Source of the DNA: Ectobacillus funiculus
Lineage (GTDB): Bacteria > Bacillota > Bacilli > Bacillales > Bacillaceae_G
Length of the DNA: 64,000 nt
Strand: one strand, 5' to 3'
Assembly: GCF_042429435.1 (NCBI RefSeq)
Contig: NZ_JBHMAF010000020.1
The translations under genes and the position numbers were made by a program. Positions 9,179 to 16,563 of this stretch are shown piece by piece. Each line of letters begins with the position of its first letter. Within the stretch, counting starts at the first letter, position 1. The notes under the pieces were generated by a model. It was not told where the DNA came from. It did not search any database and worked only from the letters and a program-made list of their open reading frames with translations.

Positions 9179-9772
9179 ATGAGGAGCATTGTCTATCTAT
9201 GTATGTTGCTTTTCTTTTTGACAGGCTGTGTAAAAGCTGATTATCGTGCTAGTAATGATAAGGAGAAAACGCAGGTTTCTGTACAAAATACGGCAACTCG
9301 TAAAGAGAATTACCGCTCAAATGAAAAGGTGGCTAAGCATTTGAGCAGTTTAGCTGCAAGCATACCGAGTGTGAAAGATGCAACAGCTGTTGTTATCGGT
9401 CCATATGCAGTGGTAGGTATTGATGTAGATGCAAACTTAGATCGTTCAAGAGTAGAAACAATCAAGTATTCGGTAGCGGAAAGCCTGCAGCATGATCCAA
9501 ACGGAGCAAAAGCAGTTGTTGTAGCAGATCCCGATCTGTATGAAAGATTACAGGAGATGAGAAGACAGCTTCAAAGTGGCAGGCCAGCAGGCGTAATGGA
9601 GGAGCTGGCAGCGATTGTTGGGCGTGTAATGCCGCAAGTTCCAAATGATACATTGGAAAATCAGAATATCCGTTCTACAAGACAAAATGATGACCAAATG
9701 CACAAGAATGAACAGCAAAAATTAAAGAACGAACAAAATGATCAATCTAATTCTCATATGAACACGAGGTAA
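9179..9772 (+). CDS. YhcN/YlaJ-family sporulation lipoprotein
   Basis: 197-residue lipoprotein. The signal sequence ends in the lipobox FLTGC, and the mature part carries the YhcN/YlaJ domain (SIPSVKDATAVVIGPYAVVGIDV, then AVVVADPDLYERL), ending in an Asn/Gln-rich polar tail. The start ATG 9179 is nine bases after AAGGAG; two earlier in-frame ATGs either overlap ypeB or fall on the ribosome binding site. It is the third gene of the sleB operon, an arrangement also found in the B. cereus group. Members of the family sit in the spore membrane or coat, and their exact role is not settled. Confidence 0.85.
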   Translation: MRSIVYLCMLLFFLTGCVKADYRASNDKEKTQVSVQNTATRKENYRSNEKVAKHLSSLAASIPSVKDATAVVIGPYAVVGIDVDANLDRSRVETIKYSVAESLQHDPNGAKAVVVADPDLYERLQEMRRQLQSGRPAGVMEELAAIVGRVMPQVPNDTLENQNIRSTRQNDDQMHKNEQQKLKNEQNDQSNSHMNTR

Positions 9773-9800
9773 AATGAGGAGTGAAATCTCCTCGTTTTAT
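9771..9800 (+). terminator. Probable terminator after the sleB operon
   Basis: AAATGAGGAG pairs with CTCCTCGTTT around a short loop. The T tract is short, so termination may be weak. Confidence 0.55.
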
Positions 9801-9810
9801 CCAAATTATA

Positions 9811-9839
9811 TTGACGTTGAATAATATTTTAGATAGAAT
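9811..9839 (+). promoter_or_regulatory. Probable promoter of the tRNA operon
   Basis: TTGACG, 17 bases, TAGAAT: near-consensus sigma-A elements with ideal spacing, about 75 bases before the first tRNA. Confidence 0.65.
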
Positions 9840-9914
9840 ATACAAGTGTCAAGAGTAGAGTTTTTAAGTGAAAGATGCAATTAGAGAGCTAATTGCATTG
9901 GTAGATACTATCAT

Positions 9915-9997
9915 GCGGTCGTGGCGGAATAGGTAGACGCACCATCTTGAGGGGGTGGCGGGCATAGCCCGTGCGAGTTCGAGTCTCGCCGACCGCA
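9915..9997 (+). tRNA. tRNA-Leu (GAG)
   Basis: Acceptor GCGGTCG pairs with CGACCGC. The anticodon stem is CCATC/GGTGG with loop TTGAGGG (anticodon GAG), and there is the long variable arm expected for leucine. The T arm is GCGAG-TTCGAGT-CTCGC. CCA is not encoded. Confidence 0.95.
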
Positions 9998-10005
9998 TCC
10001 AATAC

Positions 10006-10077
10006 GCGGAAGTAGTTCAGTGGTAGAATACAACCTTGCCAAGGTTGGGGTCGCGGGTTCGAATCCCGTCTTCCGCT
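10006..10077 (+). tRNA. tRNA-Gly (GCC)
   Basis: Acceptor GCGGAAG pairs with CTTCCGC. The anticodon loop TTGCCAA gives GCC, and the T arm is GCGGG-TTCGAAT-CCCGT. It lies eight bases after tRNA-Leu and so is cotranscribed. CCA is not encoded. Confidence 0.96.
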
Positions 10078-10142
10078 TTTTATCATACAGTCTTGAAATA
10101 TATTTACTTTCGGTTAAAATTTCAAATAGTACTGTAGATAAC

Positions 10143-10215
10143 GGGGCCTTAGCTCAGCTGGGAGAGCGCCTGCTTTGCACGCAGGAGGTCAGCGGTTCGA
10201 TCCCGCTAGGCTCCA
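10143..10215 (+). tRNA. tRNA-Ala (TGC)
   Basis: Acceptor GGGGCCT pairs with AGGCTCC (one G-U). The D arm is AGCTCAGCTGGGAGAGC, the anticodon loop TTTGCAC gives TGC, and the T arm is GCGG-TTCGATC-CCGC. Last of the three tRNA genes. Confidence 0.96.
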
Positions 10216-10248
10216 TTTTTATGTTGTCTTCCTAGCCAGTATGAATCA

Positions 10249-10295
10249 TATAATAAAAACCCTTTCCTATCGTGTGAAAGGGTTTTTATTATATG
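10249..10295 (+). terminator. Terminator of the tRNA operon
   Basis: A long stem, in which ATAATAAAAACCCTTT pairs with AAAGGGTTTTTATTAT, encloses an 11-base loop. A-rich and T-rich flanks let it work in both directions. Confidence 0.85.
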
Positions 10296-10322
10296 ATTAT
10301 ATGATGGATCCGTTAGTTTATC

Positions 10323-10351
10323 TTGCAGATGTATATCATTTGGTATATAAT
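10323..10351 (+). promoter_or_regulatory. Probable promoter of the cold shock gene
   Basis: TTGCAG, 17 bases, TATAAT. Transcription from it would give a leader of about 160 bases before the cold shock ORF. Long leaders that act as temperature-dependent elements are typical of csp genes. Nothing else is seen in the 300 bp between the tRNA genes and this ORF. Confidence 0.6.
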
Positions 10352-10516
10352 GTAAATACATACGTACGATTCACTTTTATTCCAATTCACATATTATCAA
10401 GCGTCGAAGGGGGATATGCACTACCTATGATGTTTTATAATGTGTGAATTCTTTATTTTTTTCTGGGAAAAATAAGAACAGCATATTATATTTATCTGTC
10501 AAGGAGGAACAATATA

Positions 10517-10720
10517 ATGCAAGCAACAGGTAAAGTAAAATGGTTTAATGGCGAGAAGGGTTTTGGATTTATTGAAGTGCCGGACGGAAACGATGTATTT
10601 GTACATTTCTCTGCTATTCAAGGTGAAGGCTTTAAATCGCTTGAAGAAGGTCAAGAAGTAAGCTTTGAAATTGAGCAAGGCGATCGTGGACCGCAGGCAA
10701 AAAATGTTGTAAAGCTATAA
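10517..10720 (+). CDS. Cold shock protein (CspA/CspB family)
   Basis: 67-residue single-stranded nucleic acid chaperone. The whole protein is one cold shock domain with RNP-1 (KGFGFI) and RNP-2 (VFVHF) motifs. It starts with ATG after AAGGAGG. The long leader and the cold-inducible ydjO-like gene downstream suggest cold induction. Bacillus genomes carry several nearly identical csp paralogues, so I do not assign a letter. Confidence 0.95.
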   Translation: MQATGKVKWFNGEKGFGFIEVPDGNDVFVHFSAIQGEGFKSLEEGQEVSFEIEQGDRGPQAKNVVKL

Positions 10721-10729
10721 TTGACATCC

Positions 10730-10769
10730 AAAAAAGGCTGTTAACAGGTAACGTTAGCAGCCTTTTTTG
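10730..10769 (+). terminator. Terminator after the cold shock gene
   Basis: GGCTGTTAAC pairs with GTTAGCAGCC, flanked by A6 and T6, ten bases after the stop. Confidence 0.88.
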
Positions 10770-10830
10770 TTCCTGCTTCCTGCAGGATCGAGCAATAGTC
10801 TACTACATCTCTTAAAGGAGGCAGCAAACT

Positions 10831-11025
10831 ATGAACTGGGGTAAAAAGAAAGAGGCTTTTCAACAGGAGCGGGAGCAAGTACCTGTTGCTGTGTGGGAAT
10901 GTGAATCAGACGATTGCATAGGATGGATGAGAAAAAATTTTTCCTTTGGTGATCATCCCGATTGTCCACTATGCGGAATGAAGATGAAAAGTGGAGAGCG
11001 CTTGCTATATACGTTACCTGACTAA
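10831..11025 (+). CDS. YdjO-family cold-inducible zinc-finger-like protein
   Basis: 64-residue protein of the YdjO family. Four cysteines in two pairs (CESDDC near residue 24 and CPLC near residue 47) look like a small zinc-binding module, and WMRKNFSF between them is a family signature. Its molecular role is unknown. The start follows AAAGGAGG. The neighbouring csp gene fits the reported cold induction of this family. Confidence 0.8.
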   Translation: MNWGKKKEAFQQEREQVPVAVWECESDDCIGWMRKNFSFGDHPDCPLCGMKMKSGERLLYTLPD

Positions 11026-11032
11026 TATTTGA

Positions 11033-11075
11033 TAAAAGGCTAAGCTATTTCTTCATTACAGCTTGGCTTTTTATT
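11033..11075 (+). terminator. Terminator after the ydjO-like gene
   Basis: AAAGGCTAAGCT pairs with AGCTTGGCTTTT (wobble pairs included) and is followed by a T-rich tract. Confidence 0.7.
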
Positions 11076-11169
11076 TTACTCAAGATTTTGGCAGAGTCTT
11101 TAGCCTATCCAAGAAGGTAAGAAGGGCGATAAGCCCAATGTTGAGCAATTAAACAGAATACGGGGTGAG

Positions 11170-11793
11170 ATGATGGAAATAGAAAGAGTAGCAAAAAAGT
11201 TGCAAAACCGTGTTCCTGATATTTTAGGGAATGAAGATTTTTCAAAGTTTGCGGTTCTCTTACCGCTCATCAAAAAAGAAAATGAAATTCACGTTCTATT
11301 TGAAGTGAGGTCTCTCCAATTACGAAGGCAGCCTGGGGAAATTTGTTTTCCTGGCGGAAAAATAGATCAAACCGACCGGGATGCGGAATATACGGCAATA
11401 CGGGAAACATCGGAGGAACTTGGGATATCCTTGGAAGGTATTACAAATGTATTTCCTTTAAATTATATGGTTTCTCCCTTTGGGACCATCATTTATCCGT
11501 ATATAGGGTTCCTTGAGAACATAGAACAAATGCAGCCTAATCCTTCAGAGGTTGAAGAGATTTTTACAGTTCCTTTAGACCATTTACGGAATATCCAACC
11601 CGAAATTTATAAGCTTCATTTTAAAATAGAGCCTGAGGAGAGTTTTCCTTTTGATTCAATTGTCGGTGGTAAAAATTATAACTGGCAGGTGCGAGGTCTG
11701 GATGAATATTTTTATTACTACGAGGATCGTGTAATTTGGGGGTTAACGGCTAGAATTCTTGCACATTTCTTGGAAATATTGGATGAGAAGTGA
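11170..11793 (+). CDS. Nudix hydrolase, probable CoA pyrophosphatase
   Basis: 207-residue Nudix protein. The Nudix box is visible as GGKIDQTDRDAEYTAIRE followed by TSEELGI (about residues 59-83), with the REx2EE metal ligands. The preceding LRRQPGEICFPGG matches the signature of the NUDT7/NUDT8-like branch, which cleaves CoA and its derivatives to 4'-phosphopantetheine and 3',5'-ADP. Two ATGs start the ORF after GGGGTGAG; the first is used. The substrate is inferred from subfamily signature only. It lies just upstream of, but is not part of, the cobalamin operon. Confidence 0.85.
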   Translation: MMEIERVAKKLQNRVPDILGNEDFSKFAVLLPLIKKENEIHVLFEVRSLQLRRQPGEICFPGGKIDQTDRDAEYTAIRETSEELGISLEGITNVFPLNYMVSPFGTIIYPYIGFLENIEQMQPNPSEVEEIFTVPLDHLRNIQPEIYKLHFKIEPEESFPFDSIVGGKNYNWQVRGLDEYFYYYEDRVIWGLTARILAHFLEILDEK

Positions 11794-11840
11794 GTCTGAG
11801 TCGGTAATTTTGAAAACTTTTTAAATTATTTCTTGAAAAC

Positions 11841-11870
11841 TTGACATATTTAATCTATGATAGGAATTAT
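11841..11870 (+). promoter_or_regulatory. Probable promoter of the cobalamin operon
   Basis: A perfect TTGACA lies 18 bases from AATTAT, about 50 bases before the first riboswitch. The -35 is strong and the -10 only fair, so the exact -10 is uncertain. Confidence 0.45.
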
Positions 11871-11917
11871 TAAATCATAAAATGTTAGAAAATTACATAT
11901 TTTGTTATAACTCAATA

Positions 11918-12093
11918 GGATAAGATGCCAGAAGGCTTAAAAGGGAATTCGGTGAGAGTCCGAAGCTGTCCCCGCAACTGTAAGTGTGGACGAAATGAGC
12001 AGACCACTATATAAGAATGCTTCTGTAAAAGGGGGGCTTATATGGGAAGGTTCAAAGTAGAGTGATACACAAGTCAGGAGACCTGTCTTATCT
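11918..12093 (+). ncRNA. Cobalamin riboswitch 1 (upstream)
   Basis: Bears the conserved cobalamin aptamer blocks in order: AAAAGGGAAT, GGTGAGAGTCCG, CTGTCCCCGCAACTGTA (about 11938-11983) and the B12 box AGTCAGGAGACCTGTC (12072-12087). The closing P1 helix pairs GGATAAGA (11918-11925) with TCTTATCT (12086-12093). It is followed by an intrinsic terminator at 12180, so it should stop transcription when cobalamin is bound. A second aptamer lies in series downstream. Confidence 0.95.
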
Positions 12094-12179
12094 TATAAAG
12101 TTTCAATTTCTTCGGGGATGGAGAATGGGAAGCGACGATGCAAGGGACTGGTCTCTATTTGCCTTTTTGTGTCCACTTC

Positions 12180-12210
12180 ATCCGCTCAAATTCCATTGGG
12201 CGGATTTTTT
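12180..12210 (+). terminator. Terminator of riboswitch 1
   Basis: A ten-base-pair stem ATCCGCTCAA / TTGGGCGGAT with loop ATTCCA is followed by TTTTT. It lies about 90 bases after the aptamer. I could not define the competing antiterminator. Confidence 0.88.
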
Positions 12211-12296
12211 GCATTTTGTTAGCTCCTAGTTCTTATCGTTCGAATTGTTTTCCTAAAATTGTATTTTGGGATGGAAAGAAAAATTATATATGACTC

Positions 12297-12460
12297 GAGT
12301 TAGGTGCACAGCATGTGTTGTGCTTAAAAGGGAAGCACGGTTGAAATCCGTCACGGTACCCGCCACTGTATAGGGGAGTTTTTTTGCATATATGTCACTG
12401 AGTTTGATTGGGAAGGCGCAAAAAAGCAAAGATCTGAAGTCAGGAGACCTGCCTAACATG
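12297..12460 (+). ncRNA. Cobalamin riboswitch 2 (downstream, tandem)
   Basis: A second complete aptamer: TAAAAGGGAAGC, CGGTTGAAATCCG, CGGTACCCGCCACTGTA (about 12325-12370) and the B12 box AGTCAGGAGACCTGCC (12438-12453). P1 pairs GTTAGG (12299-12304) with CCTAAC (12452-12457). Its sequence outside the conserved blocks differs from riboswitch 1, so it is not a recent duplication. It directly precedes the terminator in front of cbiW. Confidence 0.95.
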
Positions 12461-12486
12461 ATTTGTTTCACGAAACCTACGGGCTT

Positions 12487-12563
12487 ATAGGGGAAGTGCA
12501 ATATCGCAGCATTTTTTCTTATGCGCATATTCTGCACCCCTATCTGATAGAGGTGCTTTTTTA
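12487..12563 (+). terminator. Expression platform of riboswitch 2: antiterminator and terminator
   Basis: Terminator: GCACCCCT (12534-12541) pairs with AGAGGTGC (12549-12556), one mismatch, then TTTTTT. Competing antiterminator: ATAGGGG and TGCA at 12487-12500 can pair with TGCACCCCTAT at 12533-12543, using the 5' half of the terminator stem. This gives a clear mutually exclusive switch 30-60 bases before the first gene. Confidence 0.8.
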
Positions 12564-12591
12564 TTTTATTAGGATAAGAGGAGGCGTTAAG

Positions 12592-12975
12592 ATGACAACT
12601 TGGAACTTACGGGGAACAAAGCATCATGTGTTGATTTGTAATGGAAGCAGTTGTATGAGAAAGGGCGGGGAGGAAGTTACAAATGCAGTTCGTGACGAGA
12701 TTACCCGTTTGGATTTAGATACGGTTGTACATACAACGAGAACACGCTGTAATGGGCGCTGCAAGGATGCTTGTGTGCTGATTGTATATCCAGAAGGGAC
12801 TTGGTATCAGGCTGTTACGCCAGAGCTGGGGACGGAAATTGTAAGGCAGCATTTGGCTGGAGGACAGGTTATAGAAGATGCGATTATATATGAGTATAAC
12901 GATGCTGGTTTTGTGGCACCAGAGCAAACAGACTGTATTGTTGGAGTATCAAAACCTGTAAAGGAGAAGGTCTAA
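12592..12975 (+). CDS. cbiW: CbiW, thioredoxin-like [2Fe-2S] ferredoxin
   Basis: 127-residue ferredoxin of the thioredoxin-fold [2Fe-2S] type. Cluster ligands are the cysteines of ICNGSSC and CNGRCKDAC. It is the first gene of the operon, as cbiW is in the P. megaterium cobI operon. A redox role in ring contraction or in keeping a Fe-S enzyme such as CbiH60 or CbiX reduced is plausible but not proven. The start is ATG 12592 after GAGGAGG; the reading frame is open further upstream through the riboswitch terminator, but that extension has no ribosome binding site. Confidence 0.88.
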   Translation: MTTWNLRGTKHHVLICNGSSCMRKGGEEVTNAVRDEITRLDLDTVVHTTRTRCNGRCKDACVLIVYPEGTWYQAVTPELGTEIVRQHLAGGQVIEDAIIYEYNDAGFVAPEQTDCIVGVSKPVKEKV

Positions 12976-13161
12976 ATGGAATTTGCTATATTAGCGATTT
13001 TGATAGCGATCCGATATGGCATGGATAGGGATCAGGCGACTGAGATTGGAACTTTTATTTCCGCCATATTTATCATGTTTGGACTTTTGTGGAGACCTAT
13101 AAAGGCTAGACTTTGTCCTGTAATTGATTCTATCACAGGGGTGTATGGTCTTAGGGTTTGA
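12976..13161 (+). CDS. Small membrane protein of unknown function inside the cobalamin operon
   Basis: 61-residue protein that I do not recognise. It begins with ATG directly after the cbiW stop, preceded by AAGGAGAAGG, so translation is well supported. There are two hydrophobic segments (residues 2-12 and about 28-42) separated by a charged stretch (YGMDRDQATE), and the tail contains one cysteine. It probably spans or lines the membrane. Its position between cbiW and cbiH60 suggests a link to cobalt handling or to the early ring-contraction enzymes, but nothing in the sequence shows this. Confidence 0.7.
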   Translation: MEFAILAILIAIRYGMDRDQATEIGTFISAIFIMFGLLWRPIKARLCPVIDSITGVYGLRV

Positions 13162-13203
13162 GGATGTTTATGTTACTGAAATGCCGGAGGGAGGCGCTTA
13201 ATT

Positions 13204-14808
13204 ATGAATGGAAAATTACTTGTAATTGGCTTTGGTCCAGGAAGCTTTGAACATATTACCGAACGGGCAAGAGAGGCACTACAGGAAAGTGATGTTATTA
13301 TCGGCTACAAAACCTATGTGGACTTGATTGCAGGGTTATTAACAGGACAACAAATCGTCAGCACTGGTATGACAGAAGAAGTAAGTCGTGCTCAAGAAGC
13401 GGTGAAGCTAGCTGAGCAAGGCAAGAAGGTTGCTGTTATCTCAAGCGGTGATTCCGGTGTATACGGAATGGCAGGCCTTGTGTATGAGGTGTTAATTGAA
13501 AAGGGATGGAAAAGGGAAACAGGCGTCGAGGTTGAAGTTGTACCGGGGATTTCTGCTATTAATTCTTGCGCTTCTTTATTAGGCGCTCCTGTGATGCATG
13601 ATGCATGTACCATTAGCTTAAGTGACCATTTAACACCGTGGAGCATAATTGAAAAACGAATTGAGGCTGCAGCTGCAGCAGATTTTGTAGTTGCACTCTA
13701 CAATCCGAAAAGCGGAAGAAGAACGAGACAAATTGTAGAAGCGCAAAGAATTTTACTTCAGCATCGTTCTCCACAAACTCCTGTTGGATTAGTGAAAAGT
13801 GCGTATCGCGACCGTCAAGAGGTTACGATTACAAATTTACAGGACATGCTAGAGCATGATATTGGGATGCTTACAACTGTTGTAATCGGGAACTCTTCCA
13901 CGTTTTTATATGAAGATTTGATGATTACACCACGCGGATACCAAAGGAAATATACGCTAGGAAAAACAGAGCAACCTTTAAAACCGCATCAACGTTTACA
14001 AAAGGAAGCGGAGCCTTGGGCCTTGGAACAAACAATCGCGATTAAGCAGGAGCAAAAACCGCAGGCAGTTTCATCAAGGGACATAGCTGAGCAGGCACTT
14101 CTGGCTGTTACGGGCGGAGAATATAAAAATGAAAAATCTATTCTTACACAAGCGGTTCTTTCTATTTTTGAGGTTGCAGTCAGCCCAGGGGTTGCTAATA
14201 AAACATTTACTCCAGCACAAATGATGGCAATTGCCGAAGCTGCGGGGGAGGAAGGCACCATTACATATACGCCTGATCACTATGTAAAGCTTCAGGTTCC
14301 CACCGATAATCCGCAGACTTTAGTAGAAAAGCTTACTGCTAGAGGTTTGGTGCTGTCTCCAATTGGTGAAGTAGCAACAGTGAAGGCATGTGATTTTTGT
14401 GATGGGGAGAAGAAGGATTCCATTCCGTACGCTGAAGCGCTGCAAGAGAACTTAGGTAGTATGGAGCTGCCAAAGGAACTGAAAATTGGTTTTAATGGTT
14501 GTGCGATGGCGTGCTACGGAGCGGTGCAGGAGGATATTGGAATTGTGTATCGTAAAGGGGCGTTTGACTTATTTTTAGGTGGAAAAACGATCGGACGAAA
14601 TGCACATCCTGGTCAATTAGTTGCAGAGGGGATTCCAATGGATCAGCTTGTAAATGTAGTAGAAACTATTGTTCATGAATATAAAGAGACAGGGTACCCA
14701 AATGAGCGTTTCTTTAAATTTTTTAAGCGCAAAAAAACCCTGCAAGGATTTCAACATGAGGATGTCACGCCAAAGCTACAGATAGAGCCGGCTGCATGTG
14801 GGGATTAA
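13204..14808 (+). CDS. cbiH60: CbiH60: cobalt-precorrin-3 C17-methyltransferase fused to a Fe-S reductase-like domain
   Basis: 534-residue fusion. Residues about 1-245 are the SAM-dependent CbiH methyltransferase (VIGFGPGSFEHITERA, VISSGDSGVYGMAGL, VEVVPGISAINSCASLLGAP), which methylates C17 and contracts the ring. The C-terminal part (about 285-534) resembles half of a nitrite/sulfite reductase, with cysteines CDFC and CAMAC (in GFNGCAMACYGA) able to hold a [4Fe-4S] cluster. This long form is known from P. megaterium, where it contains a Fe-S centre and makes cobalt-factor/precorrin-4. The start follows GGAGGGAGGCG. It overlaps none of its neighbours. Confidence 0.94.
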   Translation: MNGKLLVIGFGPGSFEHITERAREALQESDVIIGYKTYVDLIAGLLTGQQIVSTGMTEEVSRAQEAVKLAEQGKKVAVISSGDSGVYGMAGLVYEVLIEKGWKRETGVEVEVVPGISAINSCASLLGAPVMHDACTISLSDHLTPWSIIEKRIEAAAAADFVVALYNPKSGRRTRQIVEAQRILLQHRSPQTPVGLVKSAYRDRQEVTITNLQDMLEHDIGMLTTVVIGNSSTFLYEDLMITPRGYQRKYTLGKTEQPLKPHQRLQKEAEPWALEQTIAIKQEQKPQAVSSRDIAEQALLAVTGGEYKNEKSILTQAVLSIFEVAVSPGVANKTFTPAQMMAIAEAAGEEGTITYTPDHYVKLQVPTDNPQTLVEKLTARGLVLSPIGEVATVKACDFCDGEKKDSIPYAEALQENLGSMELPKELKIGFNGCAMACYGAVQEDIGIVYRKGAFDLFLGGKTIGRNAHPGQLVAEGIPMDQLVNVVETIVHEYKETGYPNERFFKFFKRKKTLQGFQHEDVTPKLQIEPAACGD

Positions 14809-14845
14809 CAGAAACAAAATCTTTTCTATATTAGGAGGAAATAAG

Positions 14846-15775
14846 ATGCAAGCAGTTTTATTTGTTGGACATGGCAGCAGAGACCCGGAAGGAAATAAAC
14901 AGGTAAGGCAGTTTATTGAAAATATGAGCTCCAGCCTAGACAATTCATTATTAATTGAAACATGCTTTTTAGAATTTGAGCGACCAACAATGAGTCAAGG
15001 AATTGATACATGTGTAGAGAAGGGCGCAGAGCATGTGATTCTGATTCCAATTATGCTGCTTCCGGCGGGACATTCGAAAATTCATATTCCAGCAGCAATT
15101 GATGAGGCAAAGAAGAAGTATCCAAATATTCGATTTACGTACGGCAGACCGATCGGAATTCATGAGGAAACGTTTGAAATTTTAAAAACAAGGCTGCAGG
15201 AAATTGGAGAGAATATAGCAGAAGCGCCAGAGGATACGGCTATTATGCTTCTTGGTCGAGGCGGCAGCGATCCGGATGCAAACAGTGAATTGTATAAGAT
15301 TGCAAGATTGCTATGGGAAAAGACGAACTATAAATTAGTAGAGCCAGCCTTTATTGGTGTTACAAGCCCTCTTACAGATGAGGGAGTATCGCGCTGTATC
15401 AAGCTTGGAGCAAAGAAAATTATTATTCTTCCTTATTTTCTATTTACAGGCGTTTTAATCAAGCGTTTAGAAGAGATGACAGAGCAATTCCGCCTCGAAT
15501 ACCCAGAGGTTGAATTTCAATTAGCTGGATATTTTGGCTTCCATTCTAGATTGCAAACGATTTTAAAAGATCGTGCAGAAGAGGCGCTGCAGGATGAAGT
15601 GAAAATGAATTGTGATACATGTCAATATCGTCTTGGCGTGATGGAGCATATACATCACCATCATCACCATGATCATGACCATCATCACCATGATCATGAC
15701 CATGATCACGATCATCACCATCATCATGACCATGACCACCATCATGATACGGATGAAAAGGCGGGAGTGCGATGA
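14846..15775 (+). CDS. cbiX: CbiX, sirohydrochlorin cobaltochelatase (long form, His-rich tail)
   Basis: 309-residue class II cobaltochelatase that inserts Co2+ into sirohydrochlorin (factor II). The two homologous halves each begin with a chelatase histidine/strand motif (LFVGHGSRDPEGNK and MLLGRGGSDPDANSE). The C-terminus has MNCDTC (Cys256, Cys259), the MxCxxC type that carries a [4Fe-4S] cluster in the P. megaterium enzyme, followed by a tail with 24 histidines in about 38 residues, alternating with aspartate, likely a cobalt store. The start is ATG 14846 after TTAGGAGG; an upstream in-frame ATG at 14798 overlaps cbiH60 and has no site. The stop overlaps cbiJ by four bases. Confidence 0.95.
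   Translation: MQAVLFVGHGSRDPEGNKQVRQFIENMSSSLDNSLLIETCFLEFERPTMSQGIDTCVEKGAEHVILIPIMLLPAGHSKIHIPAAIDEAKKKYPNIRFTYGRPIGIHEETFEILKTRLQEIGENIAEAPEDTAIMLLGRGGSDPDANSELYKIARLLWEKTNYKLVEPAFIGVTSPLTDEGVSRCIKLGAKKIIILPYFLFTGVLIKRLEEMTEQFRLEYPEVEFQLAGYFGFHSRLQTILKDRAEEALQDEVKMNCDTCQYRLGVMEHIHHHHHHDHDHHHHDHDHDHDHHHHHDHDHHHDTDEKAGVR
15650..15752 (+). repeat. Low-complexity CAT/CAC/GAT/GAC repeat encoding the CbiX His/Asp tail
   Basis: About 100 bases made almost only of the triplets CAT, CAC, GAT and GAC in frame. Such tracts change length easily by slippage, so tail length probably varies between strains. The reading frame is intact here. Confidence 0.9.
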
Positions 15776-16539
15776 AGATATTTTTGCTAGCAGGAACAAG
15801 TGATGCCCGTGCGCTAGCTTTAGAAATTCAGCAGACTGGTTACGATGTCCTTGCGACAGTGGTAACGGAAAATGCAGCCTTGGAGCTACGTAACTCGGGA
15901 CTGAATGTACGTACGGGACGTTTAACTAGCGAAGAAATGGCAAGCTTTATTTGTGAAAATGAATTTTCTGTTGTGGTAGATGCAAGTCATCCATTTGCGG
16001 AAGAAGCTTCTAAAAATGCAATAGATGCCGCAAAGCAGTGTGGAGTGCCTTATATCCGTTACGAACGTGATTCTCAAACATTCGCATACGAAAACATGAC
16101 GGTCGTAGATAGCTACGAGGAGGCAGCTGAAGTAGCAGCCAAGAAAAAAGGCGTTATTATGCTAACAACCGGCAGCAAGACACTTGATATTTTTACGGAG
16201 AGATTGCTAGAAGTGCCGGATACGAGATTGATTGCTCGTATGCTTCCACGTGTTGACAATATGGAAAAATGTGAACGGCTCGGACTTCCTCAAAAGAATA
16301 TTGTTGCCATTCAAGGACCGTTTACGAAGGAATTTGATAAGGCACTTTATAGGCAATATGGCGTAACCGTTATGGTGACGAAGGAAAGTGGACGTGTTGG
16401 TTCGGTTGACGAAAAGGTGGAAGCAGCAAAGGAACTGGGAATCGATATTATTTTAATTGGACGTCCAGTAATTGACTACGGAACGGTGTATTCTGAGTTT
16501 TCAGATGTTATACAAGCTTTACAAAAAGCTAGCCTATGA
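15772..16539 (+). CDS. cbiJ: CbiJ, cobalt-precorrin-6A reductase
   Basis: 255-residue reductase that reduces cobalt-precorrin-6A with NAD(P)H to the 6B form. The family core is visible in LLAGTSDARALALEI, VVDASHPFAEEASKNA and IRYERDSQTF. The length is normal. ATG overlaps the cbiX stop (ATGA), implying translational coupling. Confidence 0.92.
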   Translation: MKIFLLAGTSDARALALEIQQTGYDVLATVVTENAALELRNSGLNVRTGRLTSEEMASFICENEFSVVVDASHPFAEEASKNAIDAAKQCGVPYIRYERDSQTFAYENMTVVDSYEEAAEVAAKKKGVIMLTTGSKTLDIFTERLLEVPDTRLIARMLPRVDNMEKCERLGLPQKNIVAIQGPFTKEFDKALYRQYGVTVMVTKESGRVGSVDEKVEAAKELGIDIILIGRPVIDYGTVYSEFSDVIQALQKASL

Positions 16540-16563
16540 GAATAAAAGAAGGAGTGAGGATAG

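Noticed and set aside
9889..10447. Several short open frames on both strands
   Set aside because: They run through the three tRNA genes and their terminator.
12463..12591. In-frame upstream extension of CbiW
   Set aside because: It covers the riboswitch terminator and lacks a ribosome binding site; ATG 12592 has a strong one.
15650..15752. CRISPR-like or tandem repeat array
   Set aside because: In-frame triplet repeat inside cbiX; no spacer pattern. No CRISPR array was seen anywhere in the window.
15563..15799. Open frame of 78 codons on the minus strand, rich in Met and Val
   Set aside because: It is the antisense of the CAT/GAC repeat of cbiX; the composition follows from the repeat.
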